Positions 46,461 through 55,492 of a stretch of DNA of 64,000 bases are shown piece after piece. A program made the translations under genes and the position numbers. The notes under the pieces were generated by a model. The model was not told the origin of the DNA. It made no database searches and saw only the letters and a list, made by a program, of their open reading frames with translations. Position 1 is the first letter of the stretch. Every line of letters starts with the position of its first letter. Source of the stretch: Bradyrhizobium sp. CCBAU 53340 (GTDB taxonomy: Bacteria > Pseudomonadota > Alphaproteobacteria > Rhizobiales > Xanthobacteraceae); contig NZ_CP030055.1 in assembly GCF_015291645.1 (NCBI RefSeq), positions 4,588,001 to 4,652,000 on the forward strand, written 5' to 3'.

Positions 46461-47519
46461 ATGGCGTTGATGCGTCGGCAGTCCCTGGTCAAGTTTGATG
46501 CGCCACTGTGCGAGACCATCGTCGACACGCCAAAACCCCAAGGCGCCGAAGTGCTGGTGCGCATCGAGCGCTGCGGACTCTGCCATTCCGACCTGCACAT
46601 CCAGGACGGCTATGCCGATCTCGGCGGCGGCAAGAAGCTCGACACCACGCGCGGCATGACGCTGCCCTTCACGCTCGGCCACGAGATCGCAGGCGTCGTC
46701 GACGAAGTCGGCCCCGAAGTGCCCGCTGGTCTGATTGGCGCGAAGAAGGCGGTGTTTCCCTGGATCGGCTGCGGCCAGTGCCGCGACTGCAAGGCCGGCG
46801 ACGAAAATCTTTGCGCGAAACAGCGTTTCCTCGGCGTCTCCATCGACGGCGGCTTCGCCACCCACGTGCTGGTGCCCGACGTGAAATATCTGCTCGACTA
46901 CGATCCCCTGCCCGTCAACCAGGCCGCGACCTTGATGTGCTCCGGCGTCACCGCCTACGGCGCGCTCAAGCGCCTGGTCGATCGTCCGCGTCAGCGCAAT
47001 CTGTTGCTGATCGGTCTCGGCGGCGTCGGCATGATGGGCCTGTCGTTCGCGCAAGCCATGTTCAAGCAGCCGATCACGGTCGCCGATCTGTCGCCGGCCG
47101 CACGCGAGACGGCGCTGAAGAACGGAGCAGCTGGCGCCTACGATCCGTCCGAGCCCGACGTGATCAAGCGCATCCTGAAGGAGACCGACGGCGGCTTCGA
47201 CGAGGTCGTCGATTTCGCCGGCAACGAGAAGTCGATGGCATTTGCGGTCGCTGTCGCCGCACGCGGCGGCAAGGTCGTTGTGTCCGGCCTGATGGGCGGT
47301 CAGTTCACGCTGCCGATGGTGCAATGGGTCTACAAGCGCCTCACCGTCGAGGGGTTCATGGTCGGCACGCTCGCGGAAGCCCACGAGCTGATGGCGCTCG
47401 CCCGCGCTGGCAAGATCAAGCCGACGCCGATGCGCGAAGAGCCGATGGGCGATGTCCAGAAGTGGATCGACGAGCTGCGCGCCGGCAAGGTGGTCGGCCG
47501 CATCGTGCTAAAGAACTGA
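46461..47519 (+). CDS. Zinc-dependent alcohol dehydrogenase
   Basis: The 352-residue medium-chain dehydrogenase has catalytic-zinc ligands in 'RCGLCHSDLHIQDG' (Cys) and 'LGHEIAGVV' (His-Glu), and structural-zinc cysteines in 'CGQCRDCKAGDENLC'. The NAD(P) loop is 'LLIGLGGVGMMGLSF'. A strong GGAGGA precedes the ATG at 46461. Single gene between two repeats. The oxidised alcohol cannot be named from sequence. Confidence 0.92.
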   Translation: MALMRRQSLVKFDAPLCETIVDTPKPQGAEVLVRIERCGLCHSDLHIQDGYADLGGGKKLDTTRGMTLPFTLGHEIAGVVDEVGPEVPAGLIGAKKAVFPWIGCGQCRDCKAGDENLCAKQRFLGVSIDGGFATHVLVPDVKYLLDYDPLPVNQAATLMCSGVTAYGALKRLVDRPRQRNLLLIGLGGVGMMGLSFAQAMFKQPITVADLSPAARETALKNGAAGAYDPSEPDVIKRILKETDGGFDEVVDFAGNEKSMAFAVAVAARGGKVVVSGLMGGQFTLPMVQWVYKRLTVEGFMVGTLAEAHELMALARAGKIKPTPMREEPMGDVQKWIDELRAGKVVGRIVLKN

Positions 47520-47546
47520 CACAGATGATGTCGGCTCGCTAGGGTT

Positions 47547-47574
47547 CCTCTCTCCCCGGCGAGGGCGAGAGAGG
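47547..47574. repeat. Hairpin repeat after the alcohol dehydrogenase gene
   Basis: Perfect 8-base arms CCTCTCTC/GAGAGAGG around a 12-base loop. No T-run follows, so it looks more like a fragment of a dispersed repeat than a terminator. Confidence 0.45.
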
Positions 47575-47666
47575 TGCGGCACCTCTCAGCGTGTGCTGAC
47601 GCGCGACAAGATGGCCGGCTCGCCGCCGCGCGCGGAACGGCCGTCCGGGCACGGCGTTGGCAGCGC

Positions 47667-47891
47667 ATGTCCATTCGCTGCACGGTCGAGAGCGCATTCT
47701 TCATCGCCTGGAGCTTCCTCGAGAAGAGCGGCGAGCTCGGCCCGCCTGACACCTCGGCGAACTTCATTCTCGATGCGATCGAGGCGCAGCTCAGAACCGG
47801 CGAGCGCCGGCCGCTGATGCTCGCCAACAAAGCGATCGACGCATATCGGAACCTGAGCCGCTTGTCGGCCGCGCGCGAAGCCCGCGGGTAG
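47667..47891 (+). CDS. Small hypothetical protein (74 residues)
   Basis: Begins 'MSIRCTVESAFFIAWSFLEK', with 'FILDAIEAQLRTGERRPLML' and 'ANKAIDAYRNL' following. Predicted mostly helical and soluble, with regular hydrophobic spacing. It resembles small Bradyrhizobium proteins of unknown function that I recall only as hypothetical. The frame is open upstream to 47574, but this ATG starts the structured part. The ribosome-binding site is weak. It opens a run of very small genes that reaches 49.4 kb. Confidence 0.6.
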   Translation: MSIRCTVESAFFIAWSFLEKSGELGPPDTSANFILDAIEAQLRTGERRPLMLANKAIDAYRNLSRLSAAREARG

Positions 47892-48252
47892 AGCGGCCGG
47901 CGGCGCCCACGCGGCGGACATGGACAGTTCAATGCGCGCATGCCTCTGTTCACTCCTGAACAGAGCGCCCCGCTCCGTTTCGAAATTCCGTAGTTCTCCG
48001 GAGAAGAACAAAGTTCGAGGCGTGGCAAGTGTGCAACGTGAAGAGGCGCGGCATGCCGGTGCCCGCCAATGTCCCGGTCCCGGAAGCTGAATTCCAGTCC
48101 CGCGTCGCGAGGTTTCACACCAAACCTGCCGAATTCCGATAGCCGCCACCCCGGAAAGTTACGTTAATCCAAAGCACAACTTGCATTGGCGCGCGAACGG
48201 CGTTCAATGGCTGCTTAAATCGCCAGCACATTTCCTGACCTTTGGTTTTTCA
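47892..48252. other. Non-coding stretch between two small genes
   Basis: 361 bases without a supported gene. A near-palindrome GTAGTTCTCCGGAGAAGAAC-like run lies near 47990-48010. No clear promoter is visible. Confidence 0.35.
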
Positions 48253-48591
48253 ATGCAGACCGTACTTATCATCCTGAGCATCTGGCTCCTCATCAACGTC
48301 CTCTTCGTCGTGATCATGATTCCGCCGCGCAAGCCGCGGAAGCCAGACCAGACGCGCGCTTCGAGCGGGCTTGCGCCTGTCCCGATCGGCCGGCACGCCT
48401 ATGCTGTGGACGAGGACGAGAAGGTCTCGTTGCGCCACACCATCATCGCCATTGCGATGGGAACGCTGCTGTCCCTGACTCCGCCTCTGCTGCAAGCCTT
48501 CGATGACATCAAGCGGATGATCGGCAAACACCGCGATCCGCAACGACAAGCCAACGCAGCGGGCGACGAGAAAGACGTCTCGAAACACTAG
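48253..48591 (+). CDS. Small membrane protein (112 residues)
   Basis: N-terminal span ('TVLIILSIWLLINVLFVVIM'), a basic Pro-rich cytoplasmic part ('PPRKPRKPDQTRASSG'), a second weaker span ('IIAIAMGTLLSLTPPLLQAF') and a charged tail. I do not recognise a family. ATG 48253 puts the first span at the start; no good ribosome-binding site is seen. Confidence 0.55.
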   Translation: MQTVLIILSIWLLINVLFVVIMIPPRKPRKPDQTRASSGLAPVPIGRHAYAVDEDEKVSLRHTIIAIAMGTLLSLTPPLLQAFDDIKRMIGKHRDPQRQANAAGDEKDVSKH

Positions 48592-48651
48592 CGCTCCGCC
48601 CTACCCCCGATCACGTCAGGCTGGCCCCGATCACATCAGACCCGAGGGCTT

Positions 48652-48677
48652 GGAACACTGCGCGCGTGCGCCGCGTT
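48652..48677 (+). promoter_or_regulatory. Sigma-EcfG-type general stress promoter
   Basis: GGAAC (48652-48656), 17-base spacer, CGTT (48674-48677): an exact match to the alphaproteobacterial EcfG pattern GGAAC-N16/17-CGTT. The transcript would start near 48685, about 30 bases before the ATG at 48714. Confidence 0.65.
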
Positions 48678-48713
48678 GCCCTCTCGTCAAGGCAACGACG
48701 GAGTCTGAATTGC

Positions 48714-48905
48714 ATGACGAAGCCGCTGACAAAAACGGTGCAGCCAGTTCCCGACGAGAATCAGAGCCACAAAGGCGCCGGCAGTACGCCGACAGTTCCC
48801 GTCGACACCACCAAAGGCCATCGCGACGACGAGAAGCAGAACATTCGTGAGCAGGCTGCGCATGGCAATCTCACCCAGAACACCAGCAACCGGCGCATGG
48901 GATAG
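48714..48905 (+). CDS. Small hydrophilic protein (63 residues) behind an EcfG promoter
   Basis: Starts MTKPLTKTVQPVPDENQSHK and ends 'GNLTQNTSNRRMG'. Very polar, low in hydrophobic residues, probably disordered like other small stress-response proteins. GGAG stands 10 bases before the ATG. The EcfG-type promoter at 48652 makes it a likely member of the PhyR-NepR-EcfG general stress regulon. A second small gene with a TTG start follows after 38 bases and may share the transcript. Function unknown. Confidence 0.65.
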   Translation: MTKPLTKTVQPVPDENQSHKGAGSTPTVPVDTTKGHRDDEKQNIREQAAHGNLTQNTSNRRMG

Positions 48906-48943
48906 CCGAACACCAGGGGGATTCGAACGCAGGAGACACGAAC

Positions 48944-49120
48944 TTGGTCAGTCCAGGAAAATGGTACGATCCGATCTCCGAACGCTGGATCGCGCCGCGC
49001 GAACTTCACGCCGCAGTCCAATCCCCCCATGTGACCGAGAACCACGTCCTCGAGCTTCAGAGGAATGTCGAGATCGCGCGCATCTGGCGCGCGCTGGTCG
49101 ATTGCTGCGCGGGCAAGTGA
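48944..49120 (+). CDS. Small protein (58 residues, TTG start)
   Basis: AGGAG (48931-48935) lies 8 bases before a TTG that opens a clean 58-codon frame. It begins 'MVSPGKWYDPISERWIAPRE' and continues to 'NVEIARIWRALVDCCAGK'. The Trp/Arg-rich start and amphipathic end look like a folded small protein. It likely follows 48714-48905 in one stress-induced transcript. No family recognised. The next gene (49140) begins 19 bases on. Confidence 0.55.
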   Translation: MVSPGKWYDPISERWIAPRELHAAVQSPHVTENHVLELQRNVEIARIWRALVDCCAGK

Positions 49121-49139
49121 CGCTCTTGCCGCTTACGCG

Positions 49140-49403
49140 ATGGCAGAGAAGCGCGTCGTCCGCCGCATGGCTGCCCCCCGCATGACCGAACCTGCATCCT
49201 CAGCAAGGCCCATCGCAACGGCAATCCGCTATCTCGCGATCGTCGTCGGCTGTGCAGGCCTCCTCCTCACCGCGATCTGCTTTGTCATCGCCTGTCAGGT
49301 CTTCATCCAGACCGGCGTGTTCGCGCAATCCTACGTGATGGTGGGATTGATCAGCGGCGTGCTGGGCCTGCTGGCGCTGAAGCTGGCGAACGTGTGGAGA
49401 TAG
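49140..49403 (+). CDS. Small two-span membrane protein (87 residues)
   Basis: A basic N-terminal tail of about 28 residues is followed by spans 'YLAIVVGCAGLLLTAICFVI' and 'YVMVGLISGVLGLLALKLAN'. ATG at 49140 or 49170 may be the start. It is the last of the small-gene run on this strand. Function unknown; co-expression with the stress genes is possible from spacing alone. Confidence 0.5.
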   Translation: MAEKRVVRRMAAPRMTEPASSARPIATAIRYLAIVVGCAGLLLTAICFVIACQVFIQTGVFAQSYVMVGLISGVLGLLALKLANVWR

Positions 49404-49586
49404 AAGGGGTGCGCCCGCCATTTCATCGGCAGCACGGAACCGCGCGCTGTTCTGATGCCCTCGAAATGACCCAATTCGCGACGGAACGAACGCCGCGCAG
49501 GCCCGATTCAGGCCACATCCTCTCCGGATTTGCGGCTCATTGCCACCTAACTCTTTGTTGAGAAAGGGAAGGTAACGAGTTGCGTC

Positions 49587-50885
49587 ATGCGTAACCGGGA
49601 GACCAGGATGGGCAACCGCACCGCAAAATTTATGTCCGCGCTGATTGGCACCGTCATTGCCGGCGCACCCTTGGCTGCCGTTTCGCAGAACGCGCCGACT
49701 CCGCCCAGCGCTGCAAGCACGACCAATGCCGCCAGCGATTGCCTCGCTTCGCCCAAGGGCGCCACGCCGCAGGGCCAGCACTGGTTCTACCGGCTGGACC
49801 GCGCGACCAAGCGGCAATGCTGGTATCTGCGCGCCGAAGGCAGCAAGGCCACCCAGAGCGCGCAGACGACATCAGATACGCCCGATGCAGTTCCCGCTGC
49901 GCCACCATCGGTGCAGAACGCACGTGCAGAATATGTCGCGCCGCAGACCAGCCCCGCAGCGAGCGCCCCGGCACCGGCCACAGCCTCACCGCAGCCGGCG
50001 CCTGGTATCGCCGCGGATGGCAATGCCCCGCAGCCCGCAGCCGTCACACGTGATCCCGATGCCGCCGCGGCCACCACTTCACCCGCGCCGCAATCTGCGC
50101 CCGCCTCCGCGCCTGAAACGGCCGCCGAGCAGCCGAGCGCGCAACCGACCACGCCCCCTGCTCCGGCGACACCCGCCGCGACAGATAGCGCAGCCGAAAA
50201 ACCGACCGGCTCGCTCCAGATGTTGCTGCTCGTCATCGGTGGCGCGCTCGCGCTGGCCGGCCTCCTCGCCAGCGTGATCTACCGCTTCGCCGGCGGACGC
50301 GTGCGCGTGCAGACGGCCGATCGCCGCGTAAACTGGGACAACAGGCAGGATCGCGACGACAGCCGCGCGCCTTGGCTCAATGCAGTACCGGCACCTGCGC
50401 CACGTGTGGAACGGCCGCTTCCGATCGACTTCGACGCCATTCGTCCGCAAGCCCGCCAGATCGCCGCATTCAGCGATGCGATCGGTCGGATCGCTGCGCA
50501 GGGTCGTCCCACAGAGATTGCGACCGCAGAGGTCGACGAGACCGAGGACGAGGCCGAGATCGACTATTTCGAGGGCGAATTCGAGATCGAGGCGCCAGCG
50601 CTTCAGCTCGCGGCCGACAGCCATGATGAGGAAACGGTCGATCGCGATGCGGATGCCCATCAAGAGCACGCAGGCGACGCGGAGGTGCACGAAGAACACG
50701 CGCACCACGAAGAAGATCACGCGCGCGACGAAAAGTCCGTCGACATCGACATCATCACGGCGCTGCTCGAACGGCTGGCAGCGGAAGGGCCGCGGCTGTC
50801 GCAGCCCAGCTTCGAACCTAGCCTTGAAGCTGACCTTGCAGCCCTCGCACGAAGCTCACGAGGCCAGTCCGCCGCTCGCGCTTGA
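49587..50885 (+). CDS. Ala/Pro-rich single-span membrane protein of unknown function
   Basis: 432 residues. Signal peptide ('MSALIGTVIAGAPLAAVSQN' region); a small domain with four landmarks 'CLASPKGATPQGQHWFYRLD' and 'RQCWYLRAEG'; a 110-residue Pro/Ala/Thr-rich linker; one strong span at about 210-232 ('MLLLVIGGALALAGLLASVI'); and an acidic His/Glu-rich cytoplasmic tail ('HEEHAHHEEDHARDE'). The domain before the linker may bind something in the periplasm. The 3' end overlaps convergent gmk by 68 bases. Confidence 0.75.
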   Translation: MRNRETRMGNRTAKFMSALIGTVIAGAPLAAVSQNAPTPPSAASTTNAASDCLASPKGATPQGQHWFYRLDRATKRQCWYLRAEGSKATQSAQTTSDTPDAVPAAPPSVQNARAEYVAPQTSPAASAPAPATASPQPAPGIAADGNAPQPAAVTRDPDAAAATTSPAPQSAPASAPETAAEQPSAQPTTPPAPATPAATDSAAEKPTGSLQMLLLVIGGALALAGLLASVIYRFAGGRVRVQTADRRVNWDNRQDRDDSRAPWLNAVPAPAPRVERPLPIDFDAIRPQARQIAAFSDAIGRIAAQGRPTEIATAEVDETEDEAEIDYFEGEFEIEAPALQLAADSHDEETVDRDADAHQEHAGDAEVHEEHAHHEEDHARDEKSVDIDIITALLERLAAEGPRLSQPSFEPSLEADLAALARSSRGQSAARA

Positions 50886-51477
50886 GGCGTTCAGCCTTCA
50901 GGATCGACTGCACCTCTGCGAAGGCATCATCAACATTGTGGTTGATGACGATGTAATCATACTCGGCCCAGTGGCTCATCTCGTGGCTGGCGCGGCTCAT
51001 GCGCTTGCGGATGACCTCGTCCGAATCCTGCGCGCGCGAATGCAGCCGCTTCTCGAGATCGGCCGCTGAAGGCGGCAGGATGAACACGCGAACCACGTCG
51101 ACGCTCGCCTTCTGATGCAGTTGCTGCGTGCCCTGCCAATCGATGTCAAACAGCACGTCTTGCCCGGCCGACAGTGCCGCCTCCACAGGAGCACGCGGCG
51201 TCCCGTATAGATTGTCAAAGACGGTGGCCCATTCGAGCAGTTCGCCCTGTTCCACCATAGTTTCGAACTTGGGCTTACTTACAAAGAAATAATCGCGCCC
51301 TTCGACCTCTCCCGGCCGCATCTGACGCGTGGTCGCCGACACCGACATCTTCAGGCCAGGCTCTCGCTCCAGCAGCATCCGAGACAGCGTCGTCTTGCCT
51401 GCGCCCGATGGCGAGGACAGCACGAACATCAATCCGCGCCGTTCGACACCGTCAGTTCCGTGACCGCCAGTCGTCAT
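50818..51477 (-). CDS. gmk: Guanylate kinase
   Basis: GMP to GDP. The 219 residues have the P-loop 'LSSPSGAGKTTLSRMLL', the GMP-binding 'SVSATTRQMRPGEVEGRDYF' and the lid region 'SRAQDSDEVIRKRMSRA'. It starts three bases after the yicC stop, as in many alphaproteobacteria. Its 3' end runs 68 bases into the convergent Ala/Pro-rich gene. Confidence 0.97.
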   Translation of the reverse strand: MTTGGHGTDGVERRGLMFVLSSPSGAGKTTLSRMLLEREPGLKMSVSATTRQMRPGEVEGRDYFFVSKPKFETMVEQGELLEWATVFDNLYGTPRAPVEAALSAGQDVLFDIDWQGTQQLHQKASVDVVRVFILPPSAADLEKRLHSRAQDSDEVIRKRMSRASHEMSHWAEYDYIVINHNVDDAFAEVQSILKAERLKRERRTGLVSFVRGLQGQLQG

Positions 51478-51480
51478 CGA

Positions 51481-52368
51481 TCACTCCAGATTCTGGACCT
51501 GCTCGCGGAATTGCTCGACCACGTTCTTCATGGCGAGCCCGATATTGGTCAGCTCGATGTCGTTCGACTTCGAGCAGCAGGTGTTGACCTCGCGGTGAAA
51601 CTCCTGCGCCAGGAAGTCGAGCTTGCGGCCGATCGGGCCGCCCTTGCCGATCAGCTCGCGAGCCTGCGCGACATGCGAGGCGATGCGGTCGAGCTCCTCG
51701 CGGATGTCGGCCTTGGTCGCGATCAGGATCGCTTCCTGCATCAGGCGGTCGGAATCGAAACGATCGGAGGTATCGAGCAGAGCTGTGATCTGCTCGGCGA
51801 GCTTCGCCTTGATCGCCTCGGGCTTGCGCCCCGGCGCGGCCTCGGCCTTTTTCGAAAGTTGCTCGATCTCGTCGACCCGCAGGGTCAGGATCTGGCCGAG
51901 CGAGGTGCCCTCGCGCTTGCGCATCGCCACGAGTTCGTCGAGCGCCTTGTCGAAGGCCTCGGCGGCAGCGGCGCGCGCGGCCTTGTCCTCCTCCTCGTCG
52001 CCCTCGGGCTCGGCGACCTCGACGACACCCTTGATGGCGAGCAGACCGTCGATGCTCGGCGCGACCGCGTCGACCTTTCCGGAGATCACGGCGGCGGCCT
52101 TCAGCACGGCGTTGAGCACGTCCTCGTTGACGCGGACGGTGGCGGCCGCATTGGTCCGCTTGACGTTGAGATTGGCGTAGACGGTGCCGCGCGACAGCAG
52201 TTCACCCGCGCGCTTCTTGGCGTGGGCCTCGAGCTCGTCGAACCCCTGCGGCAGCCGCACCCGGAGGTCAAAGCCCTTGGCATTGACCGACTTCAACTCC
52301 CATTCGAACGTATACGGCCCGCTTGCGCCGTGGCATCTCGCAAAGCCGGTCATGGACGACAGCGCCAT
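51481..52368 (-). CDS. YicC-family endoribonuclease-like protein
   Basis: 295 residues. The YicC N-domain starts 'MALSSMTGFARCHG', with 'FEWELKSVNAKGFDLRVRLP'. The DUF1732 C-domain has 'IREELDRIASHVAQARELI' and ends 'ELTNIGLAMKNVVEQFREQV'. YicC in E. coli is implicated in RNA turnover. The yicC-gmk pairing is widespread. Located downstream of mltG on the same strand. Confidence 0.92.
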   Translation of the reverse strand: MALSSMTGFARCHGASGPYTFEWELKSVNAKGFDLRVRLPQGFDELEAHAKKRAGELLSRGTVYANLNVKRTNAAATVRVNEDVLNAVLKAAAVISGKVDAVAPSIDGLLAIKGVVEVAEPEGDEEEDKAARAAAAEAFDKALDELVAMRKREGTSLGQILTLRVDEIEQLSKKAEAAPGRKPEAIKAKLAEQITALLDTSDRFDSDRLMQEAILIATKADIREELDRIASHVAQARELIGKGGPIGRKLDFLAQEFHREVNTCCSKSNDIELTNIGLAMKNVVEQFREQVQNLE

Positions 52369-52499
52369 CAGGTCAAATTCTCCGGAAACATGGGATTCGC
52401 GAGGCCATCAGGCCACGCGAATCTTAAGACTATTTTGCAGGAAAGTGGAATCCGCAAAGTCCGCAGCCAGGTCTGCAGGGACCCCCGATGGGAGCAGGC

Positions 52500-53753
52500 C
52501 TAGCGCTGGATCACCGGCGACGACGGCTGCACCGCGCCCTGCCGGGCGGGCCGCGCTGGCGGTTTCTTCTGCTGGGTCGGCTTGGGCGGCGTGGTCGCGG
52601 TCGGGGCCGTGTCTGCGGCCGCAGGCGCGGCCGGCGCCGGCGCGTCATCGGCTGGCTCAACCGTGTCGTTCTGGATCTGCTTCTCCATCGCGCGGAGCTT
52701 GGCGACGTTCTTCTGGTGCGCGTCGTAGGTCTCGGTGAAGGCATGCCCGCCGGAGCCGTCGGCGACGAAATAGAGGTCGCGGGTGCGGGCCGGGTTGGCG
52801 GCGGCCTCCAGCGAGGCACGGCCGGGATTGGAGATCGGGCCCGGCGGCAAGCCTTCGATCACATAGGTGTTGTAGGGCGAGGGCTGCGTGATCTCGCTGC
52901 GCTTGATCGGACGTCCGAGCGTGCCCTTGCCGCCGACGAGACCGTAGATGATGGTCGGGTCGGACTGCAGCTTGATCCTCTGCTTCAGGCGATTGACGAA
53001 CACGGCCGCGACGCGGCTGCGCTCGTCGGGCTTGCCGGTCTCCTTCTCGACGATCGAGGCGAGCGTCACCAGCTGCTCGGGGGTCTTGATCGGCAGGTCC
53101 TGGCTGCGGCGTTCCCAGATCTCCGCGAGCACGCGCTTGTGCGCCTGCTGCATGCGCTGGATCACCTGTTCGCGCGGGGTCCCGCGCGGGAACTTGTAGG
53201 TCTCGGGCAAGAGCGTGCCCTCACGCGGCACTTCGCGCACGCTGCCGGTGAAGATGTCGCTGTCGGAGAGGCGCGCCACGATCTGCTCGGAGGTCAGGCC
53301 TTCCGGGATCGTCACGGCGTGCTGCACCACCTTGCCCTCGACGATGGTGGCGATGACGTCACGCAAGCTCGCGTTCTTCTGGAACGCATATTCGCCCGGC
53401 TTCAGGTCTGAGCTCGCCTTCAGCGCAGCCACGGCACCGATGAAGATCCACGGATTGACGTCGGTCACGCCTTCCCTGTTCAGCGTGTCGGCGATGTCGC
53501 GCTTACCGGCGCGCTGGGGAATGTTGACGACCTTGTCTTCCTTCAGCGGTCCCGGCGACTCCAGCACCTGCCGACCGTAATAATACGCCGCGCCCGCGCC
53601 GATCATGCCGATCAGGAGCAAGGTGATGATGGCGTTGCCGACCACGACAAAGGGATTGCGCGCCCGCTCCGAGCGCTTCGGCGGCGGCGGCACCTGCTCG
53701 GGCTCGAGCGCTGCCCGCGGACTCCGGGGCGAAATGGGCGGCCTTTCACTCAT
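52500..53753 (-). CDS. mltG: Endolytic murein transglycosylase
   Basis: Cuts nascent glycan strands and sets their length. 417 residues: a disordered cytoplasmic start, one span ('VVGNAIITLLLIGMIGAGAA'), a LysM-like part, and the catalytic YceG domain. That domain has its glutamate in 'LASIVEKETGKPDERSRV', and 'GLPPGPISNPGRASLEAA' lies near the end. A Pro/Ala/Lys-rich tail of about 60 residues is extra. It follows the fabF gene as in many Gram-negatives. Confidence 0.95.
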   Translation of the reverse strand: MSERPPISPRSPRAALEPEQVPPPPKRSERARNPFVVVGNAIITLLLIGMIGAGAAYYYGRQVLESPGPLKEDKVVNIPQRAGKRDIADTLNREGVTDVNPWIFIGAVAALKASSDLKPGEYAFQKNASLRDVIATIVEGKVVQHAVTIPEGLTSEQIVARLSDSDIFTGSVREVPREGTLLPETYKFPRGTPREQVIQRMQQAHKRVLAEIWERRSQDLPIKTPEQLVTLASIVEKETGKPDERSRVAAVFVNRLKQRIKLQSDPTIIYGLVGGKGTLGRPIKRSEITQPSPYNTYVIEGLPPGPISNPGRASLEAAANPARTRDLYFVADGSGGHAFTETYDAHQKNVAKLRAMEKQIQNDTVEPADDAPAPAAPAAADTAPTATTPPKPTQQKKPPARPARQGAVQPSSPVIQR

Positions 53754-53878
53754 CGAAGCAACCTGAATCCTGCCGGTTCAATCGCAGCCTGACAATCACT
53801 TGCCGAGCCAAATGCACACGCCCACAGACATGACTATCGCCGAATACGGCAAAACGGTGGATTCGTCGCAAACACAAA

Positions 53879-55144
53879 CTATTGGGCCAGACGCCGGACG
53901 ATCACCGACGCGTTGGTACCGCCGAAACCGAAAGAATTCGACAACGCGACGTTCACCTCGCGCTGCTTCGCCTTGCGCGGCACGAGATCGATTGCGGTCT
54001 CCACCGACGGGTTGTCCAAATTGATGGTCGGCGGAACGACATTATCGCGAATCGCAAGGATCGCGAAGATCGCCTCGATCGCGCCGGCCGCACCGAGCAG
54101 ATGGCCGGTCGAGGACTTGGTCGAGGACATCGCGACCTTGGAGGCGGCATTGCCCAATAGCCGCTCCACCGCGCCGAGCTCGATCTCGTCGCCGAGCGGC
54201 GTCGAGGTACCGTGCGCATTGATGTAGTCGAGATCGGACGCGGTCAGGCCTGCGCGCTTGAGCGCCGCCGACATGCTGCGGAAACCGCCATCGCCATCGG
54301 GCGACGGCGACGTAATGTGATAGGCGTCACCCGACAGACCGTAGCCGATCACCTCGGCATAGATTTTCGCGCCGCGGCGCCGGGCGTGGTCGAGCTCCTC
54401 AAGGACCAGGACGCCGGCGCCCTCGCCCATCACGAAACCGTCGCGGTCCTTGTCGTAGGGACGCGACGCCTTCTCGGGCGTCTCGTTGAAGCCGGTCGAC
54501 AGCGCGCGCGCGGCATTGAAGCCGGCAATGCCGATGCGGCTGATCGGCGACTCGGCGCCACCGGCGACCATGACGTCGGCATCGCCGAGCGCGATCAGGC
54601 GGGCGGCATCGCCGACCGCATGGGCGCCGGTCGAGCAGGCCGTCACCACCGAATGGTTCGGGCCCTTCAGGCCGTGGGCGATCGAGACGTAGCCGGAGGC
54701 GAGATTGATCAGGCGGCCGGGAATGAAAAACGGCGACACCCGGCGCGGACCTCGCTCCTTCAAGAGAATAGCAGTGTCGGCGATGCCGTTGAGTCCGCCG
54801 ATGCCCGAGCCGATCATGGTGCCGGTCGCGCATTTGTCCTCTTCGGTCTCGGGATGCCAGTTGGCATCGTCGAGCGCCTGGCCGGCCGCGGCCATGCCGA
54901 AGATGATGAAGTCGTCGACCTTGCGCTGGTCCTTCGGCTCCATCCACTTGTCGGGATTGAAGCTGTCGTTGCTGCCGTCGCCGCGCACGACCGTGCAGGC
55001 GATCTTGGTCTGCAGATCGGAGACATCGAAGCTCTCGATCCTGCGCGCACCGCTCTCGCCGTTGAGGATGCGTTTCCAGGTCGGCTCGACGCCGCAGCCG
55101 AGCGGCGACACCATGCCGAGACCAGTGACGACAACCCGCCTCAT
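53879..55144 (-). CDS. fabF: Beta-ketoacyl-ACP synthase II
   Basis: Elongates acyl-ACP in fatty acid synthesis. 421 residues with the Cys-His-His triad: cysteine in 'VTACSTGAHAVG', histidines in 'YINAHGTSTPLGD' and 'SSTKSSTGHLLGAAG'. The start 'MRRVVVTGLGMVSPLG' is standard. Located after acpP on the same strand with 108 bases between. Confidence 0.97.
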   Translation of the reverse strand: MRRVVVTGLGMVSPLGCGVEPTWKRILNGESGARRIESFDVSDLQTKIACTVVRGDGSNDSFNPDKWMEPKDQRKVDDFIIFGMAAAGQALDDANWHPETEEDKCATGTMIGSGIGGLNGIADTAILLKERGPRRVSPFFIPGRLINLASGYVSIAHGLKGPNHSVVTACSTGAHAVGDAARLIALGDADVMVAGGAESPISRIGIAGFNAARALSTGFNETPEKASRPYDKDRDGFVMGEGAGVLVLEELDHARRRGAKIYAEVIGYGLSGDAYHITSPSPDGDGGFRSMSAALKRAGLTASDLDYINAHGTSTPLGDEIELGAVERLLGNAASKVAMSSTKSSTGHLLGAAGAIEAIFAILAIRDNVVPPTINLDNPSVETAIDLVPRKAKQREVNVALSNSFGFGGTNASVIVRRLAQ

Positions 55145-55252
55145 ATCCGAAAACTCCGCATCGAAAGATTCACGGCCAATAACAAGAAACCGGCTGACCG
55201 CTGCGAAGCGGCCCGTCCGGTTTCAATGTTGTCCCCGCGAAAATGAAGAGCC

Positions 55253-55492
55253 TTAGCTCTTCGCGTTCTTCTCGAGAAACTTCGTGGCGTCGCCGACGGT
55301 GAGAATCGTCTCAGCGGCGTCGTCCGGAATCTCGCACCCGAATTCTTCTTCGAACGCCATCACCAGCTCGACGGTGTCCAGACTGTCGGCGCCGAGGTCA
55401 TCGATGAAGCTCGCTGCGTCGACAACCTTCTCGGGTTCAACACCAAGGTGTTCGACCACGATCTTCTTAACCCGCTCGCCAATGTCACTCAT
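55253..55492 (-). CDS. acpP: Acyl carrier protein
   Basis: 79 acidic residues. The 4'-phosphopantetheine serine lies in '[20 protein letters not shown]'. The central carrier in fatty acid synthesis and, in the cell, lipid A and membrane lipids. The start '[18 protein letters not shown]' is typical. Separated from fabG by 313 bases, so it probably has its own promoter, as is usual for this highly expressed gene. Confidence 0.98.
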   Translation of the reverse strand: MSDIGERVKKIVVEHLGVEPEKVVDAASFIDDLGADSLDTVELVMAFEEEFGCEIPDDAAETILTVGDATKFLEKNAKS

